Part shown: in pieces, positions 9,693 to 17,205 of the stretch
Layout: the number at the start of each line of letters is the position of its first letter
Numbering within the stretch: the first letter of the stretch is position 1
Source of the DNA: Sphingomonas sp. CCH10-B3
GTDB lineage: Bacteria > Pseudomonadota > Alphaproteobacteria > Sphingomonadales > Sphingomonadaceae
Direction of reading: 5' to 3'
Length of the DNA stretch: 49,181 nucleotides
Assembly: GCF_001556185.1 (NCBI RefSeq)
Contig: NZ_LSIJ01000022.1
Location: 1-49,181, forward strand
Program-made: the position numbers and the translations under genes
Notes under the pieces: generated by a model
What the model was told of the DNA's origin: nothing
Seen by the model: the letters and a program-made list of their open reading frames with translations, nothing else
Databases searched by the model: none

Positions 9693-10148
9693 ATGGAGAT
9701 GACGATGGAAATGGCGATGACGGCACGGCGATTGCCAGTCGGGCTTCGGGTATTGGCCGCGCTTGGCGTGGCGTGGAATGTCTTCGGCATCGTCCAGTGG
9801 TCGGGCCAGGTCTTCGCGACGCCGACGATGCTGATGGCGAAGGGCATGACTCAGGCACAGGCGACGCTTTACGCTGCGCTACCGGCCTGGATGACAACGG
9901 TGTTTGCGATCGGCGTATTTGGCGGGACGGTCGGCGCACTGCTGTTGCTGGCGGGTCGCCGCGCGGCCACGACGGCGCTCGCCGTGTCGCTGGTCGGTTA
10001 CGTCGCGCTTTACATTGGCGACATCACCGAAGGCGTTTTTGCGGCGTTTGGCGTGCCGCAAGTTATCATCCTGTCGACCGTCGTCGCGATTGCGGTCGGC
10101 CTTTTGACCTTGGCACTGCACGCCGATCGACGCGGGTGGCTGCGCTAG
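9693..10148 (+). CDS. Small four-helix membrane protein, paralog of the gene at 18834-19268
   Basis: About 151 residues with four hydrophobic segments and a short basic tail ending RRGWLR. It is clearly related to the minus-strand gene at 18834-19268: PAWMTTVFAIGVFGGTVGAL here against PMWLNAVYAIAVLSGALGGV there, and both end GWLR. From memory, similar short proteins in sphingomonads are often labelled 'sugar transporter', for which I see no basis. The start is ambiguous: ATG codons occur at 9693, 9699, 9705, 9711 and 9717. GGAG at 9695-9698 would best serve the ATG at 9705. No function is assigned. Confidence 0.8.
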   Translation: MEMTMEMAMTARRLPVGLRVLAALGVAWNVFGIVQWSGQVFATPTMLMAKGMTQAQATLYAALPAWMTTVFAIGVFGGTVGALLLLAGRRAATTALAVSLVGYVALYIGDITEGVFAAFGVPQVIILSTVVAIAVGLLTLALHADRRGWLR

Positions 10149-10163
10149 AGGGGTAGTCCATAC

Positions 10164-10205
10164 CCGATCGGGCAGGCGGCGCACGGCGAGCGCTTGCCCG
10201 ATCGG
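10164..10205. promoter_or_regulatory. Perfect 11-bp inverted repeat upstream of the nitroreductase gene
   Basis: CCGATCGGGCA (10164-10174) and TGCCCGATCGG (10195-10205) are exact reverse complements with a 20-base spacer. They lie in the 80-base gap between the four-helix gene and the nitroreductase. There is no T run after it, so an operator or RNA hairpin seems as likely as a terminator. The role is inferred from position only. Confidence 0.5.
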
Positions 10206-10228
10206 TCAACGGCAGGCATCGTCGCGCG

Positions 10229-10903
10229 ATGCTCGACCACCCTGCCCAGCCCTGGCCCGGCCTGCCCGCCCTCCCCGACGACGATCGCATCGCGCGCGCG
10301 CAGGCGTTTCGCGACGAACTCCGCCAGCGGCGCACCTGCCGTTACTTCAGCGACACGCCGGTGCCGCGCGCGGTGATCGAAGCCGCGATCGAGGCGGCAG
10401 GCACCGCGCCATCGGGTGCCAACCACCAGCCCTGGCATTTCGCGGTGATCGGCTCGCCCGAAATCAAGGCGCAGGTCCGCGCCGCCGCCGAGGATGAGGA
10501 GCACGCCTTTTACGCGGGCAAGGCCAGCCCCGAATGGCTTGAGGCGCTGGCGCCGCTCGGCACCGATGCCGACAAATCCTATCTCGAGGTCGCGCCCTGG
10601 CTGATCGTCGTCTTTGCCCAGCGGCGCGGCGGGATCGACCCCGGCGACGACAAGCAGAATTATTACGTCAACGAAAGCGTCGGCATCGCCACCGGCTTCC
10701 TGCTGGCCGCGCTCAACGCGGCGAACATCGCGACGCTCACCCACACCCCCAATCCGATGCGCTTCCTCAACCGCGTCTGCGCCCGGCCCGACAGCGAGAA
10801 GCCGATGATGATCGTGGTCGCCGGCCATGCCGCGCCCGACGCGACCGTGCCGCTCCACGCGCTGCGCAAGAAGCCGCTCGACCAGATCAGCAGCTGGCTG
10901 TGA
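10229..10903 (+). CDS. Nitroreductase-family FMN oxidoreductase
   Basis: A 224-residue nitroreductase-fold flavoprotein. RTCRYFSDTPVP matches the N-terminal FMN phosphate site (R-RS-R-F pattern), TAPSGANHQPWHFAVI is the second conserved block, and NESVGIATGFLLAALN is the central helix of the fold. Such enzymes form FMN dimers and transfer hydride from NAD(P)H. TAPSGANHQPW is especially typical of the subgroup that includes iodotyrosine deiodinase-like proteins, but the substrate cannot be set. It stands alone, with an 11-bp inverted repeat just upstream. Confidence 0.88.
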   Translation: MLDHPAQPWPGLPALPDDDRIARAQAFRDELRQRRTCRYFSDTPVPRAVIEAAIEAAGTAPSGANHQPWHFAVIGSPEIKAQVRAAAEDEEHAFYAGKASPEWLEALAPLGTDADKSYLEVAPWLIVVFAQRRGGIDPGDDKQNYYVNESVGIATGFLLAALNAANIATLTHTPNPMRFLNRVCARPDSEKPMMIVVAGHAAPDATVPLHALRKKPLDQISSWL

Positions 10904-10924
10904 CGCGGCGCCCGCCGCAGCGAG

Positions 10925-10953
10925 CGTTGACCCTCCGGCTGTGTTAACGTAAT
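10925..10953 (+). promoter_or_regulatory. Sigma-70-like promoter for the DUF418 gene
   Basis: TTGACC (10925-10930), a 17-base spacer, then TAATAA (10948-10953), ending 25 bases before the ATG at 10979. The spacing is ideal and the -35 box is close to consensus. This is a sequence match only. Confidence 0.6.
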
Positions 10954-10978
10954 AAGACGGCAAATTCGGGGGGATTTC

Positions 10979-12220
10979 ATGGCCGACACCGCGCCCTCGG
11001 GCGATCGCATTGCCACGCTCGACGTCGTTCGCGGCGTCGCGGTGATGGGCATCCTGATCATGAACATCGCCGGTTTCGGCATGCCCGAAGCCGCTTATCT
11101 CAACCCGCGTGCCTATGGCGGCGATACCGGGATCGATCTGGGCGTCTATCTTTTCAATTTCGTCCTGTTCGACGGCAAGATGCGCGGGCTGTTCTCGTTC
11201 CTGTTCGGCGCGTCGACGTTGCTGGTGATCGAGCGCGCGCAGGCCCGGGGGGCAAGTGCGGCGCGCATTCACTATGCGCGAATGGCGTGGCTGTTGGTGT
11301 TCGGGTTGCTCCACCTTTACCTGCTGTGGTGGGGTGACATCCTGCAGCATTATGCACTGATCGGCCTGATCCTGTTCTTCTTCCGCAACTGGCGGCCACG
11401 GGCGCTGGTAATCACCGGCGTGATCCTGCTCAGCGTGCAAACGCTGCTGGTGGCCGGGCTGCCGTTCGCTGTCGCGGCAACCGAGGCCGCTGCCAACAAG
11501 CCCAAGGCGACCGCCAAGGCGATCGAGCGGCGCCAGGACATGGAAGACACATTCGGCAAGCCCTCGGCCAAGAAGATCGCCGAGGAGCTGGCGGACTATC
11601 GGGGCAGCTACGCCGACACCGTCGCCAAGCGCGCCGAAGAAAGTGCCGCACCGGTGTTCGGCACCCTGGTCTTCGTCGGCATGGAAACGCTCGCCTATAT
11701 GCTGTTCGGCATGGCCTTGCTGAAGACAGGCATGTTGCGCGGTGAATGGCCGGTCGAACGCTATCGCCGCTGGCTGCTGATCGGTTTCGGCATCGGCATC
11801 CCGGCCTATGTCGCGCTGGCCTGGTATCTGGTGAGCGCGGGGTTCAGCGCCTTTGCGACGGCACTGTGTGTCGTTGCGCTGTCGGCGCCGTTCCGCCCGC
11901 TGATGATCATGGGCTGGGCGAGCCTGATCGCGCTGCTGGCGCGGCACGGCGGTGCGCTGGTCGATCGTGTCGCGGCGGCCGGGCGGATGGCGTTCACCAA
12001 TTATCTGATGACGACGATCATCTGCACCACGCTCTTCTATGGCTATGGCTTCGGGCTGTTCGGCTATCTCAGCCGCGCGCAGCTCTACATCGTTGTGTTC
12101 GCGGTCTGGGCGCTGATCCTGCTGTGGTCGAAGCCGTGGCTCGAACGCTTCCGCTATGGCCCGTTCGAATGGGTCTGGCGCAGCCTCGCTCGAGGGCAGT
12201 TCCAGCCGATGACGCGGTGA
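10979..12220 (+). CDS. DUF418-family integral membrane protein
   Basis: A 413-residue polytopic membrane protein. The N-terminus RIATLDVVRGVAVMGILIMN is the signature of DUF418/YeiB-like proteins. The C-terminal third has the typical pattern, with a helix containing GRMAFTNYLMTTIICT and, near the end, RFRYGPFEWVWRSL. Between residues about 165 and 215 lies a charged loop (many A, K and E). DUF418 proteins are related to acyltransferase-3-like membrane folds, but no activity is established. The predicted promoter at 10925-10953 fits. The stop codon lies next to the first of two Fur-like dyads that precede bfd. Confidence 0.88.
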   Translation: MADTAPSGDRIATLDVVRGVAVMGILIMNIAGFGMPEAAYLNPRAYGGDTGIDLGVYLFNFVLFDGKMRGLFSFLFGASTLLVIERAQARGASAARIHYARMAWLLVFGLLHLYLLWWGDILQHYALIGLILFFFRNWRPRALVITGVILLSVQTLLVAGLPFAVAATEAAANKPKATAKAIERRQDMEDTFGKPSAKKIAEELADYRGSYADTVAKRAEESAAPVFGTLVFVGMETLAYMLFGMALLKTGMLRGEWPVERYRRWLLIGFGIGIPAYVALAWYLVSAGFSAFATALCVVALSAPFRPLMIMGWASLIALLARHGGALVDRVAAAGRMAFTNYLMTTIICTTLFYGYGFGLFGYLSRAQLYIVVFAVWALILLWSKPWLERFRYGPFEWVWRSLARGQFQPMTR

Positions 12221-12262
12221 TTGCGATGCGCTCGCAATAAGGCCCTTGCGAATCACTCGCAT
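12220..12262. promoter_or_regulatory. Tandem Fur-like dyads upstream of bfd
   Basis: Two related dyads stand in series. ATTGCGA-TGCGC-TCGCAAT (12220-12238) is perfect over 7+7 bases. TTGCGA-ATCAC-TCGCAT (12246-12262) is perfect over five of six pairs. Their centres are 25 bases apart. TTGCGA-N5-TCGCAA resembles Fur-type boxes reported in Gram-negative bacteria, and the next genes handle iron storage, so iron control is a reasonable inference. The first dyad begins at the last base of the DUF418 stop. Confidence 0.6.
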
Positions 12263-12294
12263 TAGCGTAAGCTATGTGGCGAGAGCGAGGGTCA

Positions 12295-12468
12295 ATGGTC
12301 GTCTGCATCTGCAACAACATCCGCGAGCAGCAATTGCGCGAAGCCGCCCGGCGGGATGATGCGGTCAGTGCGTGCGCGACCTATCGCTCGCTCGGCTGCC
12401 GCGCCAAATGCGGCCAGTGCATTCGCGCCGCTCGGGCAATTTTGGCGGAAGAACGCGCCGCCGCTTGA
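12295..12468 (+). CDS. bfd: Bacterioferritin-associated ferredoxin (Bfd-like)
   Basis: A 57-residue protein beginning MVVCICNNI with Cys4 and Cys6, and ending in GCRAKCGQCIRAAR with Cys39 and Cys42. This is the C-x-C...C-x2-C arrangement that holds the [2Fe-2S] cluster of Bfd. Bfd docks on bacterioferritin and passes electrons to release stored iron as Fe(II). The start at 12295 matches the family; an upstream in-frame ATG at 12274 would add seven unrelated residues. The bacterioferritin gene follows 54 bases later. Two Fur-like dyads precede the gene, fitting induction under iron limitation. Cys27 and Cys35 are additional and not part of the pattern. Confidence 0.92.
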   Translation: MVVCICNNIREQQLREAARRDDAVSACATYRSLGCRAKCGQCIRAARAILAEERAAA

Positions 12469-12522
12469 CGGTCACTCCCCTTCACTGTCAGAGGGAGTAG
12501 CAGTGTCGGCAAGGAGCGCATT

Positions 12523-13002
12523 ATGAAGGGCGACGCCAAGGTCCTCGACTTCCTCAATCTCGTCCTGAAGAACGAGCTGACAGCCGTCAATCAATATTGG
12601 CTCCATTACCGGATGCTCGACAATTGGGGCGTTCGCAAACTCGCCGCGCACGAGCGCCACGAATCGATCGAGGAAATGCAGCACGCCGACAAGCTGGCGG
12701 AGCGTATCCTGTTCCTCGAAGGACTGCCCAATTTCCAGCTGCTCGGCCGCCTGCGCATCGGCGAGAGCGTCGAAGAAATCCTGAAGGCCGATCTCGCGCT
12801 CGAGCATGAAGCGATCGCCGTGCTTCGCGACGCCATCGAGCATTGCGAAACCGTCCGCGATTATGTGAGCCGCGACCTGTTCGCGTCGATCCTCAGCAAT
12901 GAGGAAGAGCATGTCGACATGATCGAAACCCAGTTCGAAATGATCGAACGGATGGGGATCGGCAACTACATCCAGCTCAACAGCACCGCGGCCGAAGCCT
13001 AG
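12523..13002 (+). CDS. bfr: Bacterioferritin
   Basis: A 159-residue four-helix iron-storage subunit, the length of E. coli Bfr (158). It starts MKGDAKVLDFLN and keeps the ferroxidase ligands: Glu18 in KNELTAVNQY, Glu51 and His54 in EEMQHAD, Glu94, and Glu127 with His130 in EEEHVDM. Met52 in EEMQHAD is the haem-binding methionine, so this is a true haem bacterioferritin and not a Dps or ferritin. Twenty-four subunits form the cage. AAGGAG lies eight bases before the ATG. It follows bfd, a common pairing. Its TAG stop shares the CTAG palindrome with the stop of the convergent Hpt gene. Confidence 0.97.
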   Translation: MKGDAKVLDFLNLVLKNELTAVNQYWLHYRMLDNWGVRKLAAHERHESIEEMQHADKLAERILFLEGLPNFQLLGRLRIGESVEEILKADLALEHEAIAVLRDAIEHCETVRDYVSRDLFASILSNEEEHVDMIETQFEMIERMGIGNYIQLNSTAAEA

Positions 13003-13424
13003 GCGCGACCGAAGCCACTCACCGAGCGCTTGCCGAAACCCTGGCGGCGTTCGACCAGCGGATTGGCTTCGCGCAGCAACAGCATTAGCGTTTCATCGAA
13101 CAGCTGGCGCAGCCCGACGACCGTTTCCAGCGCCTCGTCGGGCGAGTCATGCGTTTCGACACACTGGCGGGCGATCAGTTCGATTCGCTCCGCCGCGTCG
13201 GCCAGCGGCCCGGCGCCGAACTGGCGCGCTTCGCCCTTCAACGTGTGCGCGGGAATCACCATCGCAGCGGCATTCTTCGCCCGCATCGCGACTTCGATCG
13301 CCTCGACCGACTTGGTGCCGTCTTCCTGAAAATAGCCGAGAATGCGCACGAAACCAGCGCCCAGTTCCGCGCGCGCGGTGGCGAAGGCATCCCAGTCGAC
13401 CAATTTGCTCTGCGTTACCGACAC
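12999..13424 (-). CDS. Orphan histidine phosphotransfer (Hpt) domain protein
   Basis: A 141-residue protein, all Hpt domain: AHTLKGEARQFGA places the phosphoacceptor at His60, with the expected following Lys-Gly. Helical segments continue to about residue 120, and the last 20 residues are basic (RRQGFGKRSVSGFGRA). It would relay phosphate between a hybrid kinase and a response regulator, but neither is encoded nearby. The start is GTG at 13424, preceded by a purine-rich AGGGTGGA. Its stop overlaps that of bfr (shared CTAG), so the two genes converge without any terminator between them. Confidence 0.87.
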   Translation of the reverse strand: MSVTQSKLVDWDAFATARAELGAGFVRILGYFQEDGTKSVEAIEVAMRAKNAAAMVIPAHTLKGEARQFGAGPLADAAERIELIARQCVETHDSPDEALETVVGLRQLFDETLMLLLREANPLVERRQGFGKRSVSGFGRA

Positions 13425-13474
13425 GCGTCCACCCTTTGCCCAAGCCGGCCCCGCCCACCGGGTTCCCGACCGTC

Positions 13475-13714
13475 TTAGCCGAGGGGGGTAAATGAGTTGT
13501 TGACGCCGCTGCGCCGCTCAACTCGAAAATGTGACGCGGAATCCTTTTTGATCAACGTGATGTCCGCGCCCGCCGCGGCTGCAACGGCGGCAAGTTCGCC
13601 CGGTGCAGCGGGATCGTCGGCGACGATCTCGACCCGCTCGGCGCCCTCGCGCAATGCCCGCCCCAGCCGGATCGCAGGCCACGGGCAACGCAGCCCGCGC
13701 GCGTCGATCCGCAT
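13475..13714 (-). CDS. TusA-family sulfurtransferase-like protein
   Basis: A 79-residue TusA/SirA-fold protein: MRIDARGLRCPWPAIRLG carries the CPxP motif with Cys10, the sulfur-carrying residue. Later blocks (EIVADDPAAPGELAAVAAAAG and SHFRVERRS) follow the family pattern of a DDP-type turn and a terminal strand. TusA proteins pass persulfide sulfur to tRNA thiolation, molybdenum cofactor or other pathways; which one applies here is not evident. It begins two bases after the der stop, so it is probably the last gene of the yfgM-bamB-der transcript. Confidence 0.87.
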   Translation of the reverse strand: MRIDARGLRCPWPAIRLGRALREGAERVEIVADDPAAPGELAAVAAAAGADITLIKKDSASHFRVERRSGVNNSFTPLG

Positions 13715-13716
13715 GG

Positions 13717-15081
13717 TCAATTGCCGAACGGATTCTTGGGCGCGCGCAGCGTGAGGCGCACCGGCACCGCGCCGAAGCCCAGATCGCGGCGGATGCCATT
13801 GACCAGATAGCGCTGATAGCTCTCGGGCAGCTGATCGACGCGAGTGCCGAACAGCACGAAGCCCGGCGGGCGCGTCTTGGCCTGCGTCAGATAGCGCAGC
13901 TTGATGCGCTTGCCGCCGGGCGCGGGCGGTGGATTGGCCTCGACCGCGCGTTCGAACCAGCGGTTGAGCTCGCCGGTCGACACCCGCCGCGACCATGCCT
14001 CGCGCACCTCGAACGCGGCCGCCAGCAACTGATCGATGCCCTTCCCCGTCACCGCCGACACCGTCAGCAGCGGCACGCCGCGGATTTGCGCCAGCCCTTC
14101 GTCGAGCGCCGCGCGCACGCCGTTGAACAGCTTCGAGGCATCTTCGGCCACGTCCCATTTGTTCATCGCGATGACGAGCGCGCGGCCTTCCTGCAGCACG
14201 CGGTCAGCGATCTTCAGGTCCTGCACTTCCAGCCCGCGCGTCGCATCGAGCAGCAGGACCACGACCTCGGCGAAATCGATCGCGTGGAGCGCGTCGGCGA
14301 CCGACAATTTCTCGAGCTTGTCCTGAACATTGGCGCGCTTGCGCATGCCGGCGGTGTCGATCAGCCGCACCTTGCGCGGCCCCGAGGCAGGATCGTCCCA
14401 GATCCAGTCGACCGCAATCGAATCGCGCGTGATGCCGGCTTCGGGGCCAGTGATCATGCGGTCTTCGCCGAGAATGCGATTGACCAGCGTAGACTTACCC
14501 GCATTTGGCCGCCCGACGATCGCGAGCTTGAGCGGCGCGGCAGGATCATCGAGGTCGACTTCCTCCTCGGCCTCGGCCTTGCCGTCGAGGTGGGGGAACA
14601 GCGCTTCGAACAGGTCGCCCATGCCTTCGCCATGTTCGGCCGAGAGCTGCACCGGATCGCCGAAGCCGAGCGCGAGCGAATCGAGCACGCCCGCCTCACC
14701 CGCGCGCCCCTCGGCCTTGTTGGCGACGAGCACCACAGGCGTGGTCGATCCGCGCAACCAGCGCGCGATCTCTTCATCGAGCGGCACGATGCCGGCGCGT
14801 GCGTCGATCATGAACAGCGCGACGTCGGCCATCTTCAGCGCCGCTTCGGTCTGCTGCCGCATCCGGCCAGGGAGCGTCTGTGCGTCCTCATCCTCGTAAC
14901 CGGCGGTGTCGACGACCCGGAAATCGAGGCCGATCAGAGTCGCATCGCCTTCGCGTCGATCGCGGGTGACGCCGGGGCGATCGTCGACCAGCGCCAGCTT
15001 CTTGCCGACGAGCCGGTTGAACAGCGTCGATTTGCCGACATTGGGACGACCGATAATCGCGACGACGGGAAGATGTGCCAT
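13717..15081 (-). CDS. der: Ribosome biogenesis GTPase Der (EngA)
   Basis: A 454-residue GTPase with two tandem G domains: GRPNVGKST at residue 11 with the switch stretch DRPGVTRDRREG, and a second GRPNAGKST near residue 195 with GITRDSIAVD. A C-terminal KH-like domain (about residues 365-445) includes KIKLRYLTQA-type and PPGFVLFG sequence. Der binds the 50S subunit and is essential for its maturation. Conserved NKWD and NKAE motifs supply guanine specificity. It follows bamB by 40 bases on the minus strand, as in E. coli, with a GGAGG ribosome site. Confidence 0.97.
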   Translation of the reverse strand: MAHLPVVAIIGRPNVGKSTLFNRLVGKKLALVDDRPGVTRDRREGDATLIGLDFRVVDTAGYEDEDAQTLPGRMRQQTEAALKMADVALFMIDARAGIVPLDEEIARWLRGSTTPVVLVANKAEGRAGEAGVLDSLALGFGDPVQLSAEHGEGMGDLFEALFPHLDGKAEAEEEVDLDDPAAPLKLAIVGRPNAGKSTLVNRILGEDRMITGPEAGITRDSIAVDWIWDDPASGPRKVRLIDTAGMRKRANVQDKLEKLSVADALHAIDFAEVVVLLLDATRGLEVQDLKIADRVLQEGRALVIAMNKWDVAEDASKLFNGVRAALDEGLAQIRGVPLLTVSAVTGKGIDQLLAAAFEVREAWSRRVSTGELNRWFERAVEANPPPAPGGKRIKLRYLTQAKTRPPGFVLFGTRVDQLPESYQRYLVNGIRRDLGFGAVPVRLTLRAPKNPFGN

Positions 15082-15121
15082 CGCCGCCTCCTAGGCCGAA
15101 AGGCCGGTCACTGCCAGCGTC

Positions 15122-16441
15122 TCAGCGATAGGCCGTAATCTTGCCCTTGCTGTCGAGCACGTAGAGGATGTTGTTGGCAACGATCGGGGGCAGCGAAAAC
15201 GGCGCGGCGCCTTTGATCTTGCTGCCGACTTCGCCGTTCGACGCCTTGACCGACAGAATTTCGCCGCGCGAGTTGACGACGATCAGTCGCCCGCTCGCCA
15301 GCACCGGCCCCGACCAATAAATCGGATTGGTGCGCTTCTTCTTGTTCTTGAAGCCGCCGATGTCGGTGATCCAGCGAACTTTGCCATTGGCACGCGACAG
15401 GCAGAGCATGCGGCCGTCGTCGGTCGACACGAACAGCCATTCGCCCGCGATCCACGGCGTCGAAATGCCGGCGATGTTGAGTTCCCACAGCCGCCGCCCG
15501 GTGGTGATTTCAAGCGCGACCATGCGCCCGCCTTCGCCGATCGCATAGGCACGGTCCTGATCGATCACCGGCGAGGCATCGATGTCGGCGATGCTCGACA
15601 CCGACGTCGACGCGCTGGTGCGCGACAGCGTGTCGGACCAAAGCGTGCGGCCGTTTTCGTAGCGATAGGCGTTGAGTTCGCCCGACGAGAAGCCCGCGAC
15701 CACCGTGCCGCGGCCGGTAGCCGGTGCCGCGACGCCGAACACACCCTGCGACTCAAGCGTGCCGGTCTGGCTCCACTGCACCGAGCCATCCGCCTGCGAT
15801 AGCGCGAACAGCTGGTTATCCTGGCTCAACACATAGACGGCACCGTTCGACACCGTCGGGGCGCCGCGCAGCGGGCCGCCCGGCTTCACGCGCCACAGCA
15901 GCGCGCCGTCGCTGGCCGACAGCGCGACGACGTCGCCAAGGCCGTCGGTTGCGAACAGCTTGCCGTCATCAAAGCTGACGCCGCCGCCGAAGCGAGCTTC
16001 GCGGTTCTTCTTGTCGGCAAAGATCGGCACGCTCCACAGCTTGCGCCCCGTGTCGGCGGCGAACGCCGTCACCATCGCGCCGACATCGACCACAAACAGC
16101 TTGCCGTCGGCAACGACCGGCGCCGCGCCCAGCCGCAGCTTCGGTGTGCCGCCGCGGATACGCGCACTCCACAGCCGGGTCGGGTTGGCCGCCAGCGTGA
16201 CATGCCCCATCGATTTCGACGCGTCGCCGCCGGGCTGCGCCCAGTTGATATTGGTTTCGGCGGGCGGCAGCAGCACGTCGACCTGCGCCATCGCCGGATC
16301 AGCCTCGGCCCCGTTTTCGGACACGAGGATCGGCACGCGGTCGCCCAGGGTCGGCGTCTTTTTCGGTCCCTTGAACGTCCCGCAGGCGCCGAGCGCGAGC
16401 AGCGCGGTCAGCGCGACCGAAAGCGTCAGTCTGTTCTTCAT
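15122..16441 (-). CDS. bamB: Outer membrane protein assembly factor BamB
   Basis: A 439-residue lipoprotein: signal sequence MKNRLTLSVALTALLALGAC with the lipobox cysteine at 20. It is followed by an eight-bladed PQQ-type beta-propeller with recurrent blade motifs (DGKLFVVDVGAMVTAF, NGAVYVLSQDNQLFAL, DGRMLCLSRANGKVRW). BamB is the propeller lipoprotein of the BAM complex that inserts outer-membrane beta-barrels. The position between a YfgM-like gene and der is diagnostic. Its ATG overlaps the yfgM stop by four bases (ATGA), giving tight coupling. Confidence 0.93.
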   Translation of the reverse strand: MKNRLTLSVALTALLALGACGTFKGPKKTPTLGDRVPILVSENGAEADPAMAQVDVLLPPAETNINWAQPGGDASKSMGHVTLAANPTRLWSARIRGGTPKLRLGAAPVVADGKLFVVDVGAMVTAFAADTGRKLWSVPIFADKKNREARFGGGVSFDDGKLFATDGLGDVVALSASDGALLWRVKPGGPLRGAPTVSNGAVYVLSQDNQLFALSQADGSVQWSQTGTLESQGVFGVAAPATGRGTVVAGFSSGELNAYRYENGRTLWSDTLSRTSASTSVSSIADIDASPVIDQDRAYAIGEGGRMVALEITTGRRLWELNIAGISTPWIAGEWLFVSTDDGRMLCLSRANGKVRWITDIGGFKNKKKRTNPIYWSGPVLASGRLIVVNSRGEILSVKASNGEVGSKIKGAAPFSLPPIVANNILYVLDSKGKITAYR

Positions 16442-17139
16442 TGCGGCTTCGTTTCCTTGCTGGTCGCGACGGCGGCCACGTCGAGCGTGCCGGCCATCTG
16501 CACCGCGCGTGTGCGCAGCGTTTCAGGCTGCTTTTCATCGTCGGCGACAGCCTTGAGCAGCTTGGCTGCCTCGGCGCGGCGGTTGGTCTGGAGATAGGCC
16601 ATCGCGACCAGTTCGCCGGCGCTGCCGAACCAGGGATTCCCCTTGACCGCGAGTGGCTTCAGTCGCGTGATCACCGTGTCGGGCTTCAGCGTATCGAATT
16701 CGGCCGTCGTCTGACGGATCAATGCAAGATCGCGGAACGCGGGCGACAGGCCCTGATCATTGGCAATCGCGCCGAATATGCGCGCAGCCGCCTTCAGATC
16801 GTTCTTCTGCAGCGCAATGTCGCCCTGCACGAAGCGCGCGCTGGCGGCATAGCCGTCGCTCGACGAGGCCGCGAGTTCGGCCAGCGGCTTTTCCGCCGCC
16901 TTCACATCGCCCCGGCCAAGCGTTTCGAACACGGTCGACAGCTTGACACCCAGCGCGCCCGCCGTTTGCTCCCGGTTGTTCTGCCAGATCAGATAACCGC
17001 CGAACACGGCCAGCCCGACCACGACTGCGCCGATCAACAGGCGACCATAGCGCTGCCACAACCGGACTGCTTGTTCGCGCCGCAATTCTTCATCGACTTC
17101 GCGCAGGAATGCTTGGTTGGTTTGCGGCGTAACGGCCAA
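16438..17139 (-). CDS. yfgM: YfgM-like tetratricopeptide membrane protein (ancillary SecYEG subunit)
   Basis: About 233 residues: a cytoplasmic N-terminus (FLREVDEELRREQAVRLWQRYG), one transmembrane helix (about residues 33-51, LLIGAVVVGLAVFGGYLIW) and a periplasmic TPR region. This is the architecture of YfgM, which associates with SecYEG and PpiD and guides periplasmic chaperone handover. I chose the TTG start at 17139 because AAGGGGA lies seven bases upstream. A TTG two codons earlier (17145) sits too close to that site. The stop overlaps the bamB start. Confidence 0.87.
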   Translation of the reverse strand: MAVTPQTNQAFLREVDEELRREQAVRLWQRYGRLLIGAVVVGLAVFGGYLIWQNNREQTAGALGVKLSTVFETLGRGDVKAAEKPLAELAASSSDGYAASARFVQGDIALQKNDLKAAARIFGAIANDQGLSPAFRDLALIRQTTAEFDTLKPDTVITRLKPLAVKGNPWFGSAGELVAMAYLQTNRRAEAAKLLKAVADDEKQPETLRTRAVQMAGTLDVAAVATSKETKPQ

Positions 17140-17205
17140 GTTCAATTCCCCTTGGGTCTGGAAAGGCGCGGACCTTAGCGGCGCGGCGCGCGATGCGAAA
17201 GTGCC

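Noticed and set aside
7505..9847. 780-codon open frame antisense to purL
   Set aside because: High-GC third-position bias keeps the frame open; the translation is rich in R, D, H and A with no domain, and purL itself is unambiguous.
15082..15121. GGCC-TTTC-GGCC hairpin before der
   Set aside because: Only four pairs, overlapping the SD region; too small to claim as a regulator or terminator.
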